From the NCBI GenBank assembly GCA_028689675.1, contig JAQVCS010000005.1:17354-81353 (forward strand): a stretch of 64,000 nucleotides of DNA, written 5' to 3'. This document shows positions 13,544 through 22,184 of the stretch, piece after piece. The stretch comes from Desulfovibrionaceae bacterium (GTDB lineage: Bacteria; Desulfobacterota; Desulfovibrionia; Desulfovibrionales; Desulfovibrionaceae). Made by a program: the position numbers and the translations under genes. Numbering within the stretch: the first letter of the stretch is position 1; every line of letters starts with the position of its first letter. The notes beneath the pieces were generated by a model that did not search any database, was not told the origin of the DNA, and saw only the letters and a program-made list of their open reading frames with translations.

Positions 13544-13795
13544 ATGGAAAAGTACATATTCTGCGCCATAATGAACGTGGCGTCACTCGCCACCTGTGCA
13601 TGGCTTGGCTATCTGCTGGAAAAAGGCTGTACGAAATTGCTTATCTTAGTGATGTGTGTATTGGCGATAAATTTTATAGCGCCATCAAGCGCGTTGTATA
13701 CATGCCCAAAGTGCAAACATACAGAAAAGGCTAAGGTATTCAAAACGATTGTGGGCAACTTACCGCAGGATGAAGAAAAGGGGGGAAGCAAATGA
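13544..13795 (+). CDS. Small membrane protein with Cys pair
   Basis: An 83-residue protein with two hydrophobic segments (residues 4-22 and 29-47), then TCPKCKHTEKAKVF, a CxxC pair on the cytoplasmic or periplasmic side. Starts at the ATG at 13544 and overlaps the next ORF by four bases. Function unknown. Confidence 0.5.
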   Translation: MEKYIFCAIMNVASLATCAWLGYLLEKGCTKLLILVMCVLAINFIAPSSALYTCPKCKHTEKAKVFKTIVGNLPQDEEKGGSK

Positions 13796-14355
13796 ATAAG
13801 CAATCATTCATGCGCTTTGAAAAGCAAGTCCACGCAAAGTATCCGCGTATCGCGTTCCAGCCAGAAGCATACCAGCACAAGCGGGCATGGGCGGCCGTGG
13901 CCGTGGTGCTGGCCATGCACGATGCTTTTTGTAAGTATATCAACAAATCTGGCTGGGAAGGGAAATGGGCGCGCCTGCGCAAGTGGGCAGAGCTTTGCGC
14001 CAAAAAATTGAGCAAGCGCAAGCTGAGTGCTCCAGCTATGCGCGACTTGGACACAGTGATTACAGATATCAACATCGCGCTTGGCGACATCGCACAGCAC
14101 GATGAACATGTGCGCTGGCAAAAGTTTATGTGTTTAATCAAAATAGCAGCCACCCTTACCCGCGACGCCGCCTATTCCGCGCCACTCTTCACCCGCAGCG
14201 ACACAGGGGCGCATGAAAAGCATTGGCGTTACCTACTCGCTATCATGCAGGGAATAGACGATGATGTTGATAAAGTGGACGGGGAGGAGGTGTATTACGA
14301 CACCTATTGGCCGATATATGAACGAGTACACCACAAGCATTTGGTCGCCGCATAG
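13792..14355 (+). CDS. Hypothetical helical phage protein
   Basis: A 187-residue, basic, mostly helical protein rich in Trp, His and Lys. The start overlaps the previous gene by four bases (ATGA) and has a GGGGG ribosome site within it. No motif recognised. It sits between the early block and the excisionase-like gene, where replication or recombination accessory proteins often lie. Confidence 0.55.
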   Translation: MNKQSFMRFEKQVHAKYPRIAFQPEAYQHKRAWAAVAVVLAMHDAFCKYINKSGWEGKWARLRKWAELCAKKLSKRKLSAPAMRDLDTVITDINIALGDIAQHDEHVRWQKFMCLIKIAATLTRDAAYSAPLFTRSDTGAHEKHWRYLLAIMQGIDDDVDKVDGEEVYYDTYWPIYERVHHKHLVAA

Positions 14356-14366
14356 GAGGAAAAAAT

Positions 14367-14660
14367 ATGGAACAATTATCTGGAGAGAGCATACACGCTG
14401 ACATTAAATCCGTTCTATCACGGGCTTTTGAACATGCTGGCTATGTGGCATCCATTAGCAATAAACGATTACTTATCGCCCAAGAGGTGGAGGCTCTATA
14501 CGGCATCAGTGCCTCAAGCCTTGAAAAAATGTGCAGCACAAGTGATGGACCAGAGTATATACAGTTCAAACAGCGTGGAACGGTATACTATACCCAGAAG
14601 GCGCTTGAAGAATGGATAAATAAAAATAGATTTCTCTTTAGCACACGCAGGACAAGCTAA
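14367..14660 (+). CDS. Excisionase/AlpA-like HTH protein
   Basis: A 97-residue protein whose residues 33-90 form a winged-helix excisionase-like domain (RLLIAQEVEALYGISASSLE ... ALEEWINKN). AGGAGG precedes the ATG. It is last in the rightward operon and runs tail to tail into the integrase gene, overlapping by four bases. In this position a directionality factor for the integrase is the natural reading, though AlpA-type regulators share the fold. Confidence 0.65.
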   Translation: MEQLSGESIHADIKSVLSRAFEHAGYVASISNKRLLIAQEVEALYGISASSLEKMCSTSDGPEYIQFKQRGTVYYTQKALEEWINKNRFLFSTRRTS

Positions 14661-15739
14661 AGAATTCCGTCAAGCATACATACTGCATTTTTGCGGTTAT
14701 CTGGTGCAAGTTTTGCATACCGCTTCGTCATCTCAAGGACGCTATGCCCCATCAAATCTCCAACAGTATACAAGGGCACACCACGCTGTACTAGCCAGCT
14801 GGCAAATGTGTGCCGCAGTGTATGAAAAACGACCCTGTATCGAGCATCGCTTATCCCATCATTAAATCCCAAGTCACGCACAACGCGCACGAATGTTTGA
14901 TTTATCGTGTGCATCCTGCCACCTTCGCCCTTTGTGAACACATATTCATCAGAGGCGCGCCCTTTCGTATATTTTATAAGCAGAGTTGCCAGTGCATCTG
15001 GCATACTGGCAACTCTGCTTCCAGCTTTAGCATCCATCACATTTATAATCCGAGCATCAATATTGATATGCTGCACTTGCAGTCTAAAAATCTCTCCCAA
15101 ACGTAGCCCAGAGAATAGGGAAACACGGCATATATCAGCAAATTGAGGAGAGCGACAATCAAGTTCATGCAAAAGCATACTAGCCTCTTTCGGAGTTAAA
15201 AAGCGCATACGCGCGTTGTCAACTCTGGGAAGCTGCACACCGTCTGTCGGTATAGCACCTGCATACATAGCCCATGCTATCATCCTTCGGTAAATTCTCC
15301 TAATCAGGCCTATGATATGCTTTTTTGTTTGCGGGGCTATTTCATCCAATCCGTTAAGCATAGCATTCACCTGCGCAGGCGTAATCTGTGCAAGACTTAC
15401 CTCGCCAAAGTACGTTGCTATATGCTTCTTATATGTGCATGTATCCGTATGTGCAGAATGTTTTTGAGACAGCCAATCACGCAGGTATATTTCCCATGCT
15501 TCATTAAGAGTCAGGTTAGCATTGATAACACCGCGGCTCTTGCGTTGCGCTTCTGCACGTTGTAGGCTTGCTTCTTGGGGTGTCATTCCCTCAGAACGCC
15601 AGCCTGCGCACTTCCACGACAGCTTGCCACCAATGCGTAAACTATAGTCGTATGCAACATCAGCTTTTCCTTGGAATTTTCTAGTAGCCGATTGCCGTTC
15701 ATACACACCCGCAAACCGTGTTTTTTTCCGTGCAGTCAT
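14657..15739 (-). CDS. int: Tyrosine integrase of the tRNA-Gly element
   Basis: A 360-residue phage integrase. The N-terminal 55 residues form the arm-binding domain, then a SAM-like core-binding domain (about 95-180). The catalytic domain has the first Arg in SGLRLGEIFR, HTLRHTFASW with H-x-x-R, GHS with the second His, and the nucleophile Tyr in MTKRYAKL. GGTGGGG precedes the ATG. It lies at the end of the element, pointing inward from the attachment site at 15.88 kb, as expected for an integrase acting on the tRNA gene. Confidence 0.9.
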   Translation of the reverse strand: MTARKKTRFAGVYERQSATRKFQGKADVAYDYSLRIGGKLSWKCAGWRSEGMTPQEASLQRAEAQRKSRGVINANLTLNEAWEIYLRDWLSQKHSAHTDTCTYKKHIATYFGEVSLAQITPAQVNAMLNGLDEIAPQTKKHIIGLIRRIYRRMIAWAMYAGAIPTDGVQLPRVDNARMRFLTPKEASMLLHELDCRSPQFADICRVSLFSGLRLGEIFRLQVQHINIDARIINVMDAKAGSRVASMPDALATLLIKYTKGRASDEYVFTKGEGGRMHTINQTFVRVVRDLGFNDGISDARYRVVFHTLRHTFASWLVQRGVPLYTVGDLMGHSVLEMTKRYAKLAPDNRKNAVCMLDGIL

Positions 15740-15772
15740 AGCCCCACCTGCTAACTTTTAGCTAACTAACGT

Positions 15773-15863
15773 ATGTGGCAGGATGTGGCAGAATGAAAAA
15801 AAATGCAAATACTAAAATAACTGATTGACAAAGAATGCGGTTTGTTGCAAAAGAATGTGGCAG
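15773..15863. repeat. Three ATGTGGCAG repeats near the attachment site
   Basis: ATGTGGCAG occurs at 15773-15781, 15783-15791 and 15855-15863, between the integrase gene and the tRNA-derived core. Short direct repeats here are typical integrase arm sites. Confidence 0.55.
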
Positions 15864-15876
15864 ACGGAAACAGAAA

Positions 15877-15930
15877 TAGAACAGCTTCCCAAGCTGAAGG
15901 TCGCGGGTTCAAATCCCGTTTCCCGCTCCA
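15877..15930 (+). other. Right attachment site: 3' half of tRNA-Gly(CCC)
   Basis: The sequence from the anticodon arm (AGC-TTCCCAA-GCT, anticodon CCC) through the T arm to the acceptor end and CCA is that of a tRNA-Gly, but the 5' half is missing: no GCGGGAA partner lies upstream. This is the footprint left by an integrase that enters a tRNA 3' end. The intact tRNA should lie at the other end of the element, left of the window. Confidence 0.75.
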
Positions 15931-15968
15931 AAAAATCTTGTCAAAGCTATGCTTTGGCCTACTCCGTT

Positions 15969-16043
<75 letters not shown>

Positions 16044-16051
16044 TATATTTT

Positions 16052-16082
16052 GCCCTTGTGCTTTTGTACAAGGGCTTTTTTG
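16052..16082 (+). terminator. Terminator after tRNA-Gly
   Basis: GCCCTTGT, eight-base loop, ACAAGGGC, then a T run. Confidence 0.8.
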
Positions 16083-16412
16083 TGCCTCTGCGCCGCCCTC
16101 TTTGAAAGCCACTTTTTTCTTCACAGAAACCAAAAAAACTGAAATGCTGTTAGCTAAAAAAGAAAACTCAAGTAGGACACCAATCAAGCAGAGAGCATTC
16201 TGCCAATCCCTTTGTATTTATATAGTTAGCACAAGATTTTCAAAAATTTCCAACATTGATTATCATTATTTTCCTACCTTATATGACGATTTAAAAAAGA
16301 GAAAGACAAAAAATATATACCAGATCTCCTATATTGACAGAATATAAATAAAGGTCTACTTAATAAAAATTAGTATAGAATAACAAACTATTTATGCTCT
16401 TTATCAGATACT
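16083..16412 (+). promoter_or_regulatory. AT-rich upstream region with promoter for the GGDEF gene
   Basis: No gene. TTGACA (16334-16339), 17 bases, TACTTA (16357-16362) is a plausible promoter 50 bases before the coding region. The remainder is AT-rich with no clear repeats. Confidence 0.45.
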
Positions 16413-17831
16413 ATGAGTCTTTACGAATACAATATTCTGTTAAGAGCTTGGAAAAGCATGAAAATGAATAAAAATAAACAAAATGATATATTTTTACACA
16501 CTTGGTATCGAGAAAATAAAGATGCATATGATGTACTATTTCAATCTATTGAACATGTATATCAAGATATCGCAGAAGTAGATATAGATAATGAATCTAT
16601 ATTTATCTTGCGTAATAGCAGAAATGAAAATCAAGAGGGGAATTCTTACCCATATACTTTTGAGGCTGATCAGTTTTGTGATTACTACATCATGATGGAA
16701 GACAGTAAAATTGCAAAGGATACGTTAGCTATTTGCAATTTACGCAGATTTTATGAAAGTGGACAAAAAAGTAGTGTTGTTGAGTTGCGGGTATGCGCAA
16801 AGGATACCGTGTATGAATGGATTGAGCTCTGCACATTCGTCATGCCCAAAAATAAAACCGATGCACGAAAAATTTTGATTACAGTTCGTAGCATCAACAA
16901 TCAAAAACTGATGAAAGGCATTATTGACCGTTTTATTTATGATGCCTGCGATTATTTTATTTACCTTGACGCACAAAAAGACAGCTATGTCATGTTTAGT
17001 GGAAGCGATAACGGAACGCCTCTTCCCCCAACAACCTGCAACAGCTATTCTACAGAAATTATCCGCTATGCCTATGACTTTGTGGTGAAAGAAGACCAGA
17101 ACGATACAATTGAGCAAATGAGTATTCCTGTGGTGCTTGAGCAGTTGGATAAGCATGGCGTGCACACCTTTTATACAGGGGTGATGGATCCAATACGAGG
17201 ATATACACGCAAGTGCCTTAAATACCTATATTATGACAAGAAAAACCAAATGATCTTATTGATTCGCACCGATGTTACCGATGTCTATTTGGAAGAAAAG
17301 AAGAAGAATGACCAGCTTAGGCAAGCACTCAAAGAAGCAAGAACCGATTTGCTTACTGGCCTTTATAATAGAGCCGCTCTTGAAATTTCTATAGGTCAAA
17401 TGCTACGGGATCAACACAAAATTACATCGGGTTCATTTTTCTTTATTGATATTGACAATTTTAAACTTATCAATGACCAATACGGGCATAATCATGGTGA
17501 TTATGTCTTGTGCTATTTATCAGAAAAATTGCAGGATATCACACCAAAATCGTGTATTATTGGGCGTTTTGGCGGTGATGAGTTTATAGTCTTTTATCCT
17601 AATTTTAAATCTACAGACTGCCTTAAACAATTAGCAGCGAAAATTTGTTCTATTTTTGATACTGTTGATACAGACAAGTTCAGGGAACTCAATTGTTCAT
17701 GCAGCGTAGGCATTTCGCTTTACCCACAGGCTGGCGCATCGTATGACGAGCTTTCTCAAAAAGCAGACACTATGCTTTATGACGCCAAAAGAAAGGGGAA
17801 AAAGCAATTTTGCTTTATGGAATCAATATAG
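16413..17831 (+). CDS. Diguanylate cyclase (GGDEF protein)
   Basis: A 472-residue soluble protein. Residues 1-150 are a divergent sensory region. About 170-300 form a PAS-like domain (FIYDACDYFIYLDAQKD ... ILLIRTDVTDVYLEEK), joined by a coiled-coil linker to a GGDEF domain (residues 315-470) with intact DLLTGLYNR, FFFIDIDNFK and RFGGDEF. It should make cyclic di-GMP from two GTP. The R-x-x-D inhibitory site before GGDEF is absent (KSCIIG), so product inhibition may be lacking. A start at 16458 (MKMNKNKQND) with GGAAAAG is also possible. No membrane segment. Confidence 0.8.
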   Translation: MSLYEYNILLRAWKSMKMNKNKQNDIFLHTWYRENKDAYDVLFQSIEHVYQDIAEVDIDNESIFILRNSRNENQEGNSYPYTFEADQFCDYYIMMEDSKIAKDTLAICNLRRFYESGQKSSVVELRVCAKDTVYEWIELCTFVMPKNKTDARKILITVRSINNQKLMKGIIDRFIYDACDYFIYLDAQKDSYVMFSGSDNGTPLPPTTCNSYSTEIIRYAYDFVVKEDQNDTIEQMSIPVVLEQLDKHGVHTFYTGVMDPIRGYTRKCLKYLYYDKKNQMILLIRTDVTDVYLEEKKKNDQLRQALKEARTDLLTGLYNRAALEISIGQMLRDQHKITSGSFFFIDIDNFKLINDQYGHNHGDYVLCYLSEKLQDITPKSCIIGRFGGDEFIVFYPNFKSTDCLKQLAAKICSIFDTVDTDKFRELNCSCSVGISLYPQAGASYDELSQKADTMLYDAKRKGKKQFCFMESI

Positions 17832-17945
17832 CCGACGTATAGTATAGAGCTAGGTAAGCTTTCATCAGCAATTTTTCCACACCCTTATGCCTACCAGTGC
17901 AGGCATATCTTAATACTATATAAAACTTTTTATATCTTAACACGC

Positions 17946-17985
17946 AAAATGACGAGGCATAGGTGCACCTATGCCTCGTCATTTT
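17946..17985. terminator. 40-bp perfect palindrome, bidirectional terminator
   Basis: Two 20-base arms meet at GTGCAC without a separate loop. A-rich left and T-rich right ends make it work for both the GGDEF gene and the converging aminotransferase gene. Confidence 0.75.
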
Positions 17986-18051
17986 CTTTCTGCCCTACTC
18001 GTCTGATTCTCTTTTTGTTCACAAAAAAGCTGATTGTTGGGTAAGCCCTAC

Positions 18052-19140
18052 TTACAGTGCGTCTGCTATAGCTTCCAAAGCCTGCTCTATAAGGTAGCCT
18101 TGTGCTTGTGTGCCCATGTGCCCTAGGCGGAAGACCTTGCCAGCCATAGGGCCAAAGCTGCCTGTGCAGACCAGACCGCGAGCCCGTAGCCTTGCCCGCC
18201 ATGTTTCCCAAGTAAAACCTGCGGGTATCATGGCGGCGGTCACGGTGGGCGCATTTACAGCGTGGGCATTTGTCCACAAATCAATGCCCAGCGCGGCAAG
18301 GCCAGCCCGACATTGCTGTGCCACAGCCTGATGACGGGCAAAGGCCGCCTCCATACCTTCGGCAAGCAAAGCCTGTGCACCAGCATGCAGGGCTGCCACG
18401 CCATGCCAATTGGGCGTGTAGGGGCAGCGCCCATCGGCCTGCACGCTTTGGAAAGGGGCAATGGCATCGTAGCCCTGATACTGCACTTCGTGCATGCGCT
18501 GCCATGCCGCTGGGCTAACCGCAACCATGCTCATGCTGGGTGGGCAGGAAAGGCATTTCTGCGAGCCACCCAAAAGCAAGTCTACATGCCACTCATCGGC
18601 CAGCACAGGCGCACCCCCCAAGCTTGCCACAGCATCCACATACAAAAGCGGCACACCCAAATCATGCTTGAGCTTGCCCAGTGCCGCCAGCGGGTTCAGT
18701 GTGCCCGAGGGGGTTTCGCAATGCACAGCAGTAAGCATTACTGGCTTTACCCGCCGCACAGCTTCCGCCACTTTTTCCAGAGCAGTATCATCAATAGTGC
18801 TGTTGTAGGGCAAAGAAATAGCTTCAACACAGCAGCCCATACTGTGCGCCATTTGCCCTATGCCATCACCAAAAACGCCTGTGCCCACGCTCACCACAGC
18901 GTCCCCAGGCTTCAGGCAGCTTTTCAGCGCGCCCCACAGGGCAAGCATGCCTTCACCAGTCATCAGCACCACATCATTGCGCGTGCCCATAAGGCGGGCA
19001 AGAGCGCGGCTGGTGGCATGATATAAAGCAAGAAAATCAGGCTCAACTTGCCCCGAGCCATAATCTTTGCTTATTGCCTCAAGCACGGCTGGGTGCAAAG
19101 AAACAGGCCCTGGAACAAGGGGGATGGCTGCATAACTCAT
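18052..19140 (-). CDS. Class V PLP aminotransferase (alanine-glyoxylate type)
   Basis: A 362-residue enzyme of the serine-pyruvate / alanine-glyoxylate aminotransferase group. It starts MSYAAIPLVPGPVSLHPAVL with the P-G-P-x-x motif, has DAVASLGGAPVLADEWHVDL, and the PLP lysine in GGSQKCLSCPP. The longer open frame upstream encodes hydrophobic nonsense. The ATG at 19140 has GGAG and matches the family start. Related enzymes include phosphonoacetaldehyde and sulfur-amino-acid aminotransferases, so the exact substrate is open. It appears monocistronic, ending at the palindrome at 17946. Confidence 0.8.
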   Translation of the reverse strand: MSYAAIPLVPGPVSLHPAVLEAISKDYGSGQVEPDFLALYHATSRALARLMGTRNDVVLMTGEGMLALWGALKSCLKPGDAVVSVGTGVFGDGIGQMAHSMGCCVEAISLPYNSTIDDTALEKVAEAVRRVKPVMLTAVHCETPSGTLNPLAALGKLKHDLGVPLLYVDAVASLGGAPVLADEWHVDLLLGGSQKCLSCPPSMSMVAVSPAAWQRMHEVQYQGYDAIAPFQSVQADGRCPYTPNWHGVAALHAGAQALLAEGMEAAFARHQAVAQQCRAGLAALGIDLWTNAHAVNAPTVTAAMIPAGFTWETWRARLRARGLVCTGSFGPMAGKVFRLGHMGTQAQGYLIEQALEAIADAL

Positions 19141-19382
19141 GAACGATATCTCCAAAATAAAAAACGCCCAGCAAGGCTGGCAAACAAGTGTAGAATACCA
19201 CAAAAAGGCAATGCACAACACAGGCAATTGCCACAAGGTAAAGTATACGAAAGGATGCCCTCTGTTGTCAAAACCCTCTACACAGGCTGTAAGCAAAAAC
19301 AAAAAAAGCCCAAATAGAAAAATTTGCTTGACGAAACAAGCTCTTTTGCTTAGAACTCTTTCTGCGCTGAACAACACAGCAC

Positions 19383-19458
19383 TCCCCGATGGCTCAATCG
19401 GCAGAGCGGGTGACTGTTAATCACTAGGTTGGCGGTTCAAGTCCGTCTCGGGGAGCCA
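19383..19458 (+). tRNA. tRNA-Asn(GTT)
   Basis: A 76-nt cloverleaf: acceptor TCCCCGA/TCGGGGA, anticodon loop CTGTTAA, T loop TTCAAGT, encoded CCA. Confidence 0.95.
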
Positions 19459-19470
19459 AAAAAGAAATCA

Positions 19471-19500
19471 AGCCCATCAGTTTATGCTGGTGGGCTTTTT
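19471..19500 (+). terminator. Terminator after tRNA-Asn
   Basis: AGCCCA-CAG/CTG-TGGGCT stem, then five T. Confidence 0.75.
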
Positions 19501-19521
19501 CTGGTATGGGGCATATCACCC

Positions 19522-19677
19522 TTATTTCAAAAGAAATTCTGTCAGGGGCCATTCTCCTCCCATTCTCCGTTCAGCCATATCCTGCCATATCTCCGGCCCT
19601 GTTCCGGCATTCTCCGGAGAGTTCTCCTTTGTCGCCTTTCCGACCGCCGCATGGTTAACACGTTTATTCTCCGAATA
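19522..19677 (-). pseudogene. C-terminal fragment of a phage-like gene
   Basis: On the minus strand an open frame reads ENKRVNHAAVGKATKENSPE ... IWQDMAERRMGGEWPLTEF to a TAA at 19524-19522. It is protein-like but has no start. It loses its coding look at TATTCGGA (19678-19671), which resembles the CCGAATA element at the right edge of the island. Parent gene unknown. It is a likely scar at the left boundary of the defence island. Confidence 0.4.
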
Positions 19678-19882
19678 ACGTATGCCTACGGCGGTATTTT
19701 TTTATCTTATTGAACTTACAGAAAAAATTATTTTATCAAACATGTTTTGGCATCATCCTGTTTAATAGTGTCCTTTATTGCTCGATACGCCCTCGGCTGG
19801 GTGTCAGCTAAATTCCGAAAAAGCCGGCAGATAAAAATCCCACGACCAAAGAGTATTATTTTTCTGTAGGCTTCATAATTTT
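19678..19882. other. Left flank of the defence island, no gene seen
   Basis: About 200 bases between the broken fragment and the first island gene. AT-rich, without a convincing reading frame; the island boundary probably falls near its left end. Confidence 0.3.
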
Positions 19883-19918
19883 ATACCCCCTATGGGAAAT
19901 ACATTTCCATGGAGGTAT
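19883..19918. repeat. Imperfect inverted repeat before the recombinase module
   Basis: ATACCCCCTATGGGAAAT and ATTTCCATGGAGGTAT are near reverse complements around a 2-base centre. It ends at the ribosome site of the first island gene. It could be an operator of the module or a recombinase site. Confidence 0.4.
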
Positions 19919-19923
19919 GAAAA

Positions 19924-20151
19924 ATGAAGCTGAAATCCACGCATCGCAACTGCCATATTGTCAATGAAGTCTCTGTGTTCTTCGCAAAGGCGCTTCTCGC
20001 TGTATATCTTGATGATGGGTTTGAAGGGGTTAAACAAAATATAGAAAATGGCGATAAACCACTTGATATAAAGAAGAAAAGACGCATTCATGCACCAGAG
20101 ATTAAACACAAACGGAGAGTACATGAAAAAGAATCAAGCCAAGGCACTTGA
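19924..20151 (+). CDS. Small hypothetical protein A of the recombinase module
   Basis: A 75-residue protein, MKLKSTHRNCHIVNEVSVFF and onward, with a very basic C-terminus. GGAGG lies eight bases before the ATG. Residues 14-30 (NEVSVFFAKALLAVYLDD) resemble residues 10-27 of the next small protein, with the shared pattern 'V-x-x-(F/L)-(F/L)-A-K-A-(L/I)-L-A'. Function unknown. Confidence 0.45.
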   Translation: MKLKSTHRNCHIVNEVSVFFAKALLAVYLDDGFEGVKQNIENGDKPLDIKKKRRIHAPEIKHKRRVHEKESSQGT

Positions 20152-20257
20152 AAGTGTGCATTCACTTTTAGCAAAGGCAATCCTTGCTATGCTTCTGAAT
20201 GAAGCCATCAAAACATCGAAGGAAAAACAGAATGATTGCAGAACTCGAGCCAAATGA
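20123..20257 (+). CDS. Small hypothetical protein B of the recombinase module
   Basis: A 44-residue protein, MKKNQAKALESVHSLLAKAI and onward, starting 29 bases before the end of protein A with CGGAGAG upstream, and overlapping the DUF2924 gene. Shares the A-K-A-(I/L)-L-A helix with protein A. Overlapping starts suggest a translationally coupled set leading into the recombinase. Confidence 0.4.
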   Translation: MKKNQAKALESVHSLLAKAILAMLLNEAIKTSKEKQNDCRTRAK

Positions 20258-20717
20258 CGTCTACAGCCTCTCATCAAATGAGCTGCGTGAACACTATTAT
20301 TACCTTTTCGGACAACCGACCAAGTCTGGAAACCTCACCTACCTGCGCAAGCGTATTGCCTGGCGTATCCAGTCGCTGAAGGAAGGCCCTCTTTCTGAAA
20401 GAGCCAGGAACCGCGCTGCGGCTATTGCCAATGAGGCTGACATCCGGACATCGCCTCCCAAAGAACCCGTAAAACCACATAAAACAAGGCCCAAGAAAAT
20501 TGAGCTCAAGGTAGTTGATGCGTCTGCTAGGGATCCCCGGCTACCCAAGAAGGGCGTGACGCTGGTCCGCGTATTCAAAGGAAAGACCCATGAGGTACTC
20601 GTACAAGAGAATACCTTCATCTACCTCGGCAAGACATACAAATCCCTCTCCGCTGTCGCCAGGGAAATCACCGGTATCAAGTGGAACGGCTTCAAGTTCT
20701 TCAATCTGGAGAAATAA
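20232..20717 (+). CDS. DUF2924 protein
   Basis: A 161-residue basic protein. ELREHYYYLFGQPTKSGNLT followed by YLRKRIAWRIQ is the DUF2924 signature, and the C-terminal YLGKTYKSLSAVAREITGIK is a small DNA-binding-like module. DUF2924 genes typically sit directly before large serine recombinases in integrative elements, as here (one base before the next ATG). A helper or DNA-binding role in recombination is presumed. ATG at 20232 chosen with AAGGA upstream. Confidence 0.75.
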   Translation: MIAELEPNDVYSLSSNELREHYYYLFGQPTKSGNLTYLRKRIAWRIQSLKEGPLSERARNRAAAIANEADIRTSPPKEPVKPHKTRPKKIELKVVDASARDPRLPKKGVTLVRVFKGKTHEVLVQENTFIYLGKTYKSLSAVAREITGIKWNGFKFFNLEK

Positions 20718-20718
20718 T

Positions 20719-22176
20719 ATGCGCTGCGCAATCTATACCCGCAAATCGACAGAGGACGGGCTCGAGCAGGAGTTCAATTCTCTTGATGCCCAGCGCGAGG
20801 CATCCGAGGCCTACATTGCTAGTCAGAAAAGCGAAGGCTGGGTGTGTCTTCCAGACCGCTACGATGACGGCGGCTTCACCGGAGGGAATACGGATCGTCC
20901 GGCCCTGCAACGGCTTCTCGAGGATATTAATGAAAACAGAATCGACTGCGTGGTGGTCTATAAGGTTGACCGACTCTCGAGATCTCTTCTCGACTTCGCA
21001 AGGCTTATCGACATTTTCGAACGGAAGCATATCACCTTCGTTTCCGTGACGCAGCAGTTCAGCACCAGCAATTCGATGGGCAGGCTGACCCTCAACATCC
21101 TGCTCTCGTTTGCCCAGTTTGAGCGCGAGATCATCGCCGAGCGCACGAGGGACAAGATGGGTGCTTCCCGTAGGAAGGGAAAGTGGGTAGGCGGCATCCC
21201 CTTCCTCGGGTACGATATTGCCCCCGGCGGTGGACGGCTCATAGTCAACGAGCAGGAAGCGGAAATGGTCCGCACCATATTCAAGCTCTATATTTCAACC
21301 GGGAGTATGAACGAGGTTCTTGACCACCTGAACAAGCGGAACTGGCGGACCAAGGAATGGACGTCCCTTGGCGGTGTGAAGCATGGAGGAAAGCCATTCA
21401 CAAAGGCCATCCTCTACAAGGTCATCAACAACATCGCGTATCTCGGCAAGATTGAGTATGAAGGCAAGGTTTACGAAGGGGAACAGGACCGTATCGTCAG
21501 CATCGACGACTGGGAAAACGCCCACGCTCTTTTGAAGCATCGCTTCCGGGAGGGAAAGGCCCAGCGCCGCAACAAATATGGCGAGCTCCTTCGAGATCTG
21601 CTCCGATGCAGAAAATGCGGCAACACCATGATCCAGAAAACCAGCCGAAAGCCGGGACGGATGTATCGCTACTACGTATGCACCGGCGGTAAAGCCGAAG
21701 GCTGCGATTGCCGCTCTCTTCATGCTGCCGAGGTCGAAAGCATGATCGTTCAGGAGATCAAATATGCTATCCAGAAGGCAGGCATCGAGCATGAGGTCTA
21801 CGAGGCCTTTCTGGCCCTATGCGGCGACAGGCTCAAGGTACTCAAGCTCGAGGAAAAGATGCTGACGGAACAGGTGGACCGCCTCAACAGGCATACGGCC
21901 GCAGCAATCGAGAAGCGCGACATGGAAGAATGGGAAAAGGTGAAGAGCGAGGCCGCGAAGGCTGAGGAAGAGCTGATGAAAACCATCAGGCATAAGCGGA
22001 TTCTGCAGGGACAACTCCCCTCTGAGCAGGCAGTGGCCCAAGCCTTCAACGAGTGGGATACCATGTGGTCGCATCTCGATATTTTCGACCAGTCGAGCGT
22101 CATCCACCAGCTGATAAACCAGATCGACTATGACGCTGCCAAGGGAACCCTGGCCATAAGCTACGAGATCAAATAG
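20719..22176 (+). CDS. Large serine recombinase
   Basis: A 485-residue site-specific recombinase. The catalytic domain begins MRCAIYTRKSTEDGLEQEFN, with nucleophile Ser at residue 10 and Arg in YTRKS, then DRLSRSLLDFARLIDIF. A recombinase domain (LGYDIAPGGGRLIVNEQEAE onward) follows, then a zinc ribbon (CRKCGNTMIQ ... CDC at residues 295-335) and a coiled coil. It would insert or excise the surrounding island through short att cores. The ATG directly follows the DUF2924 stop. Confidence 0.85.
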   Translation: MRCAIYTRKSTEDGLEQEFNSLDAQREASEAYIASQKSEGWVCLPDRYDDGGFTGGNTDRPALQRLLEDINENRIDCVVVYKVDRLSRSLLDFARLIDIFERKHITFVSVTQQFSTSNSMGRLTLNILLSFAQFEREIIAERTRDKMGASRRKGKWVGGIPFLGYDIAPGGGRLIVNEQEAEMVRTIFKLYISTGSMNEVLDHLNKRNWRTKEWTSLGGVKHGGKPFTKAILYKVINNIAYLGKIEYEGKVYEGEQDRIVSIDDWENAHALLKHRFREGKAQRRNKYGELLRDLLRCRKCGNTMIQKTSRKPGRMYRYYVCTGGKAEGCDCRSLHAAEVESMIVQEIKYAIQKAGIEHEVYEAFLALCGDRLKVLKLEEKMLTEQVDRLNRHTAAAIEKRDMEEWEKVKSEAAKAEEELMKTIRHKRILQGQLPSEQAVAQAFNEWDTMWSHLDIFDQSSVIHQLINQIDYDAAKGTLAISYEIK

Positions 22177-22184
22177 GGGGAAGC

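Noticed and set aside
15842..15930. A second functional tRNA-Gly
   Set aside because: The 5' half and D arm are missing, so only the 3' part of a tRNA remains.
18262..19026. 254-residue plus-strand reading frame
   Set aside because: It is antisense to the aminotransferase, whose frame has clear family motifs. The plus frame is His/Ala-rich and has no ribosome site.
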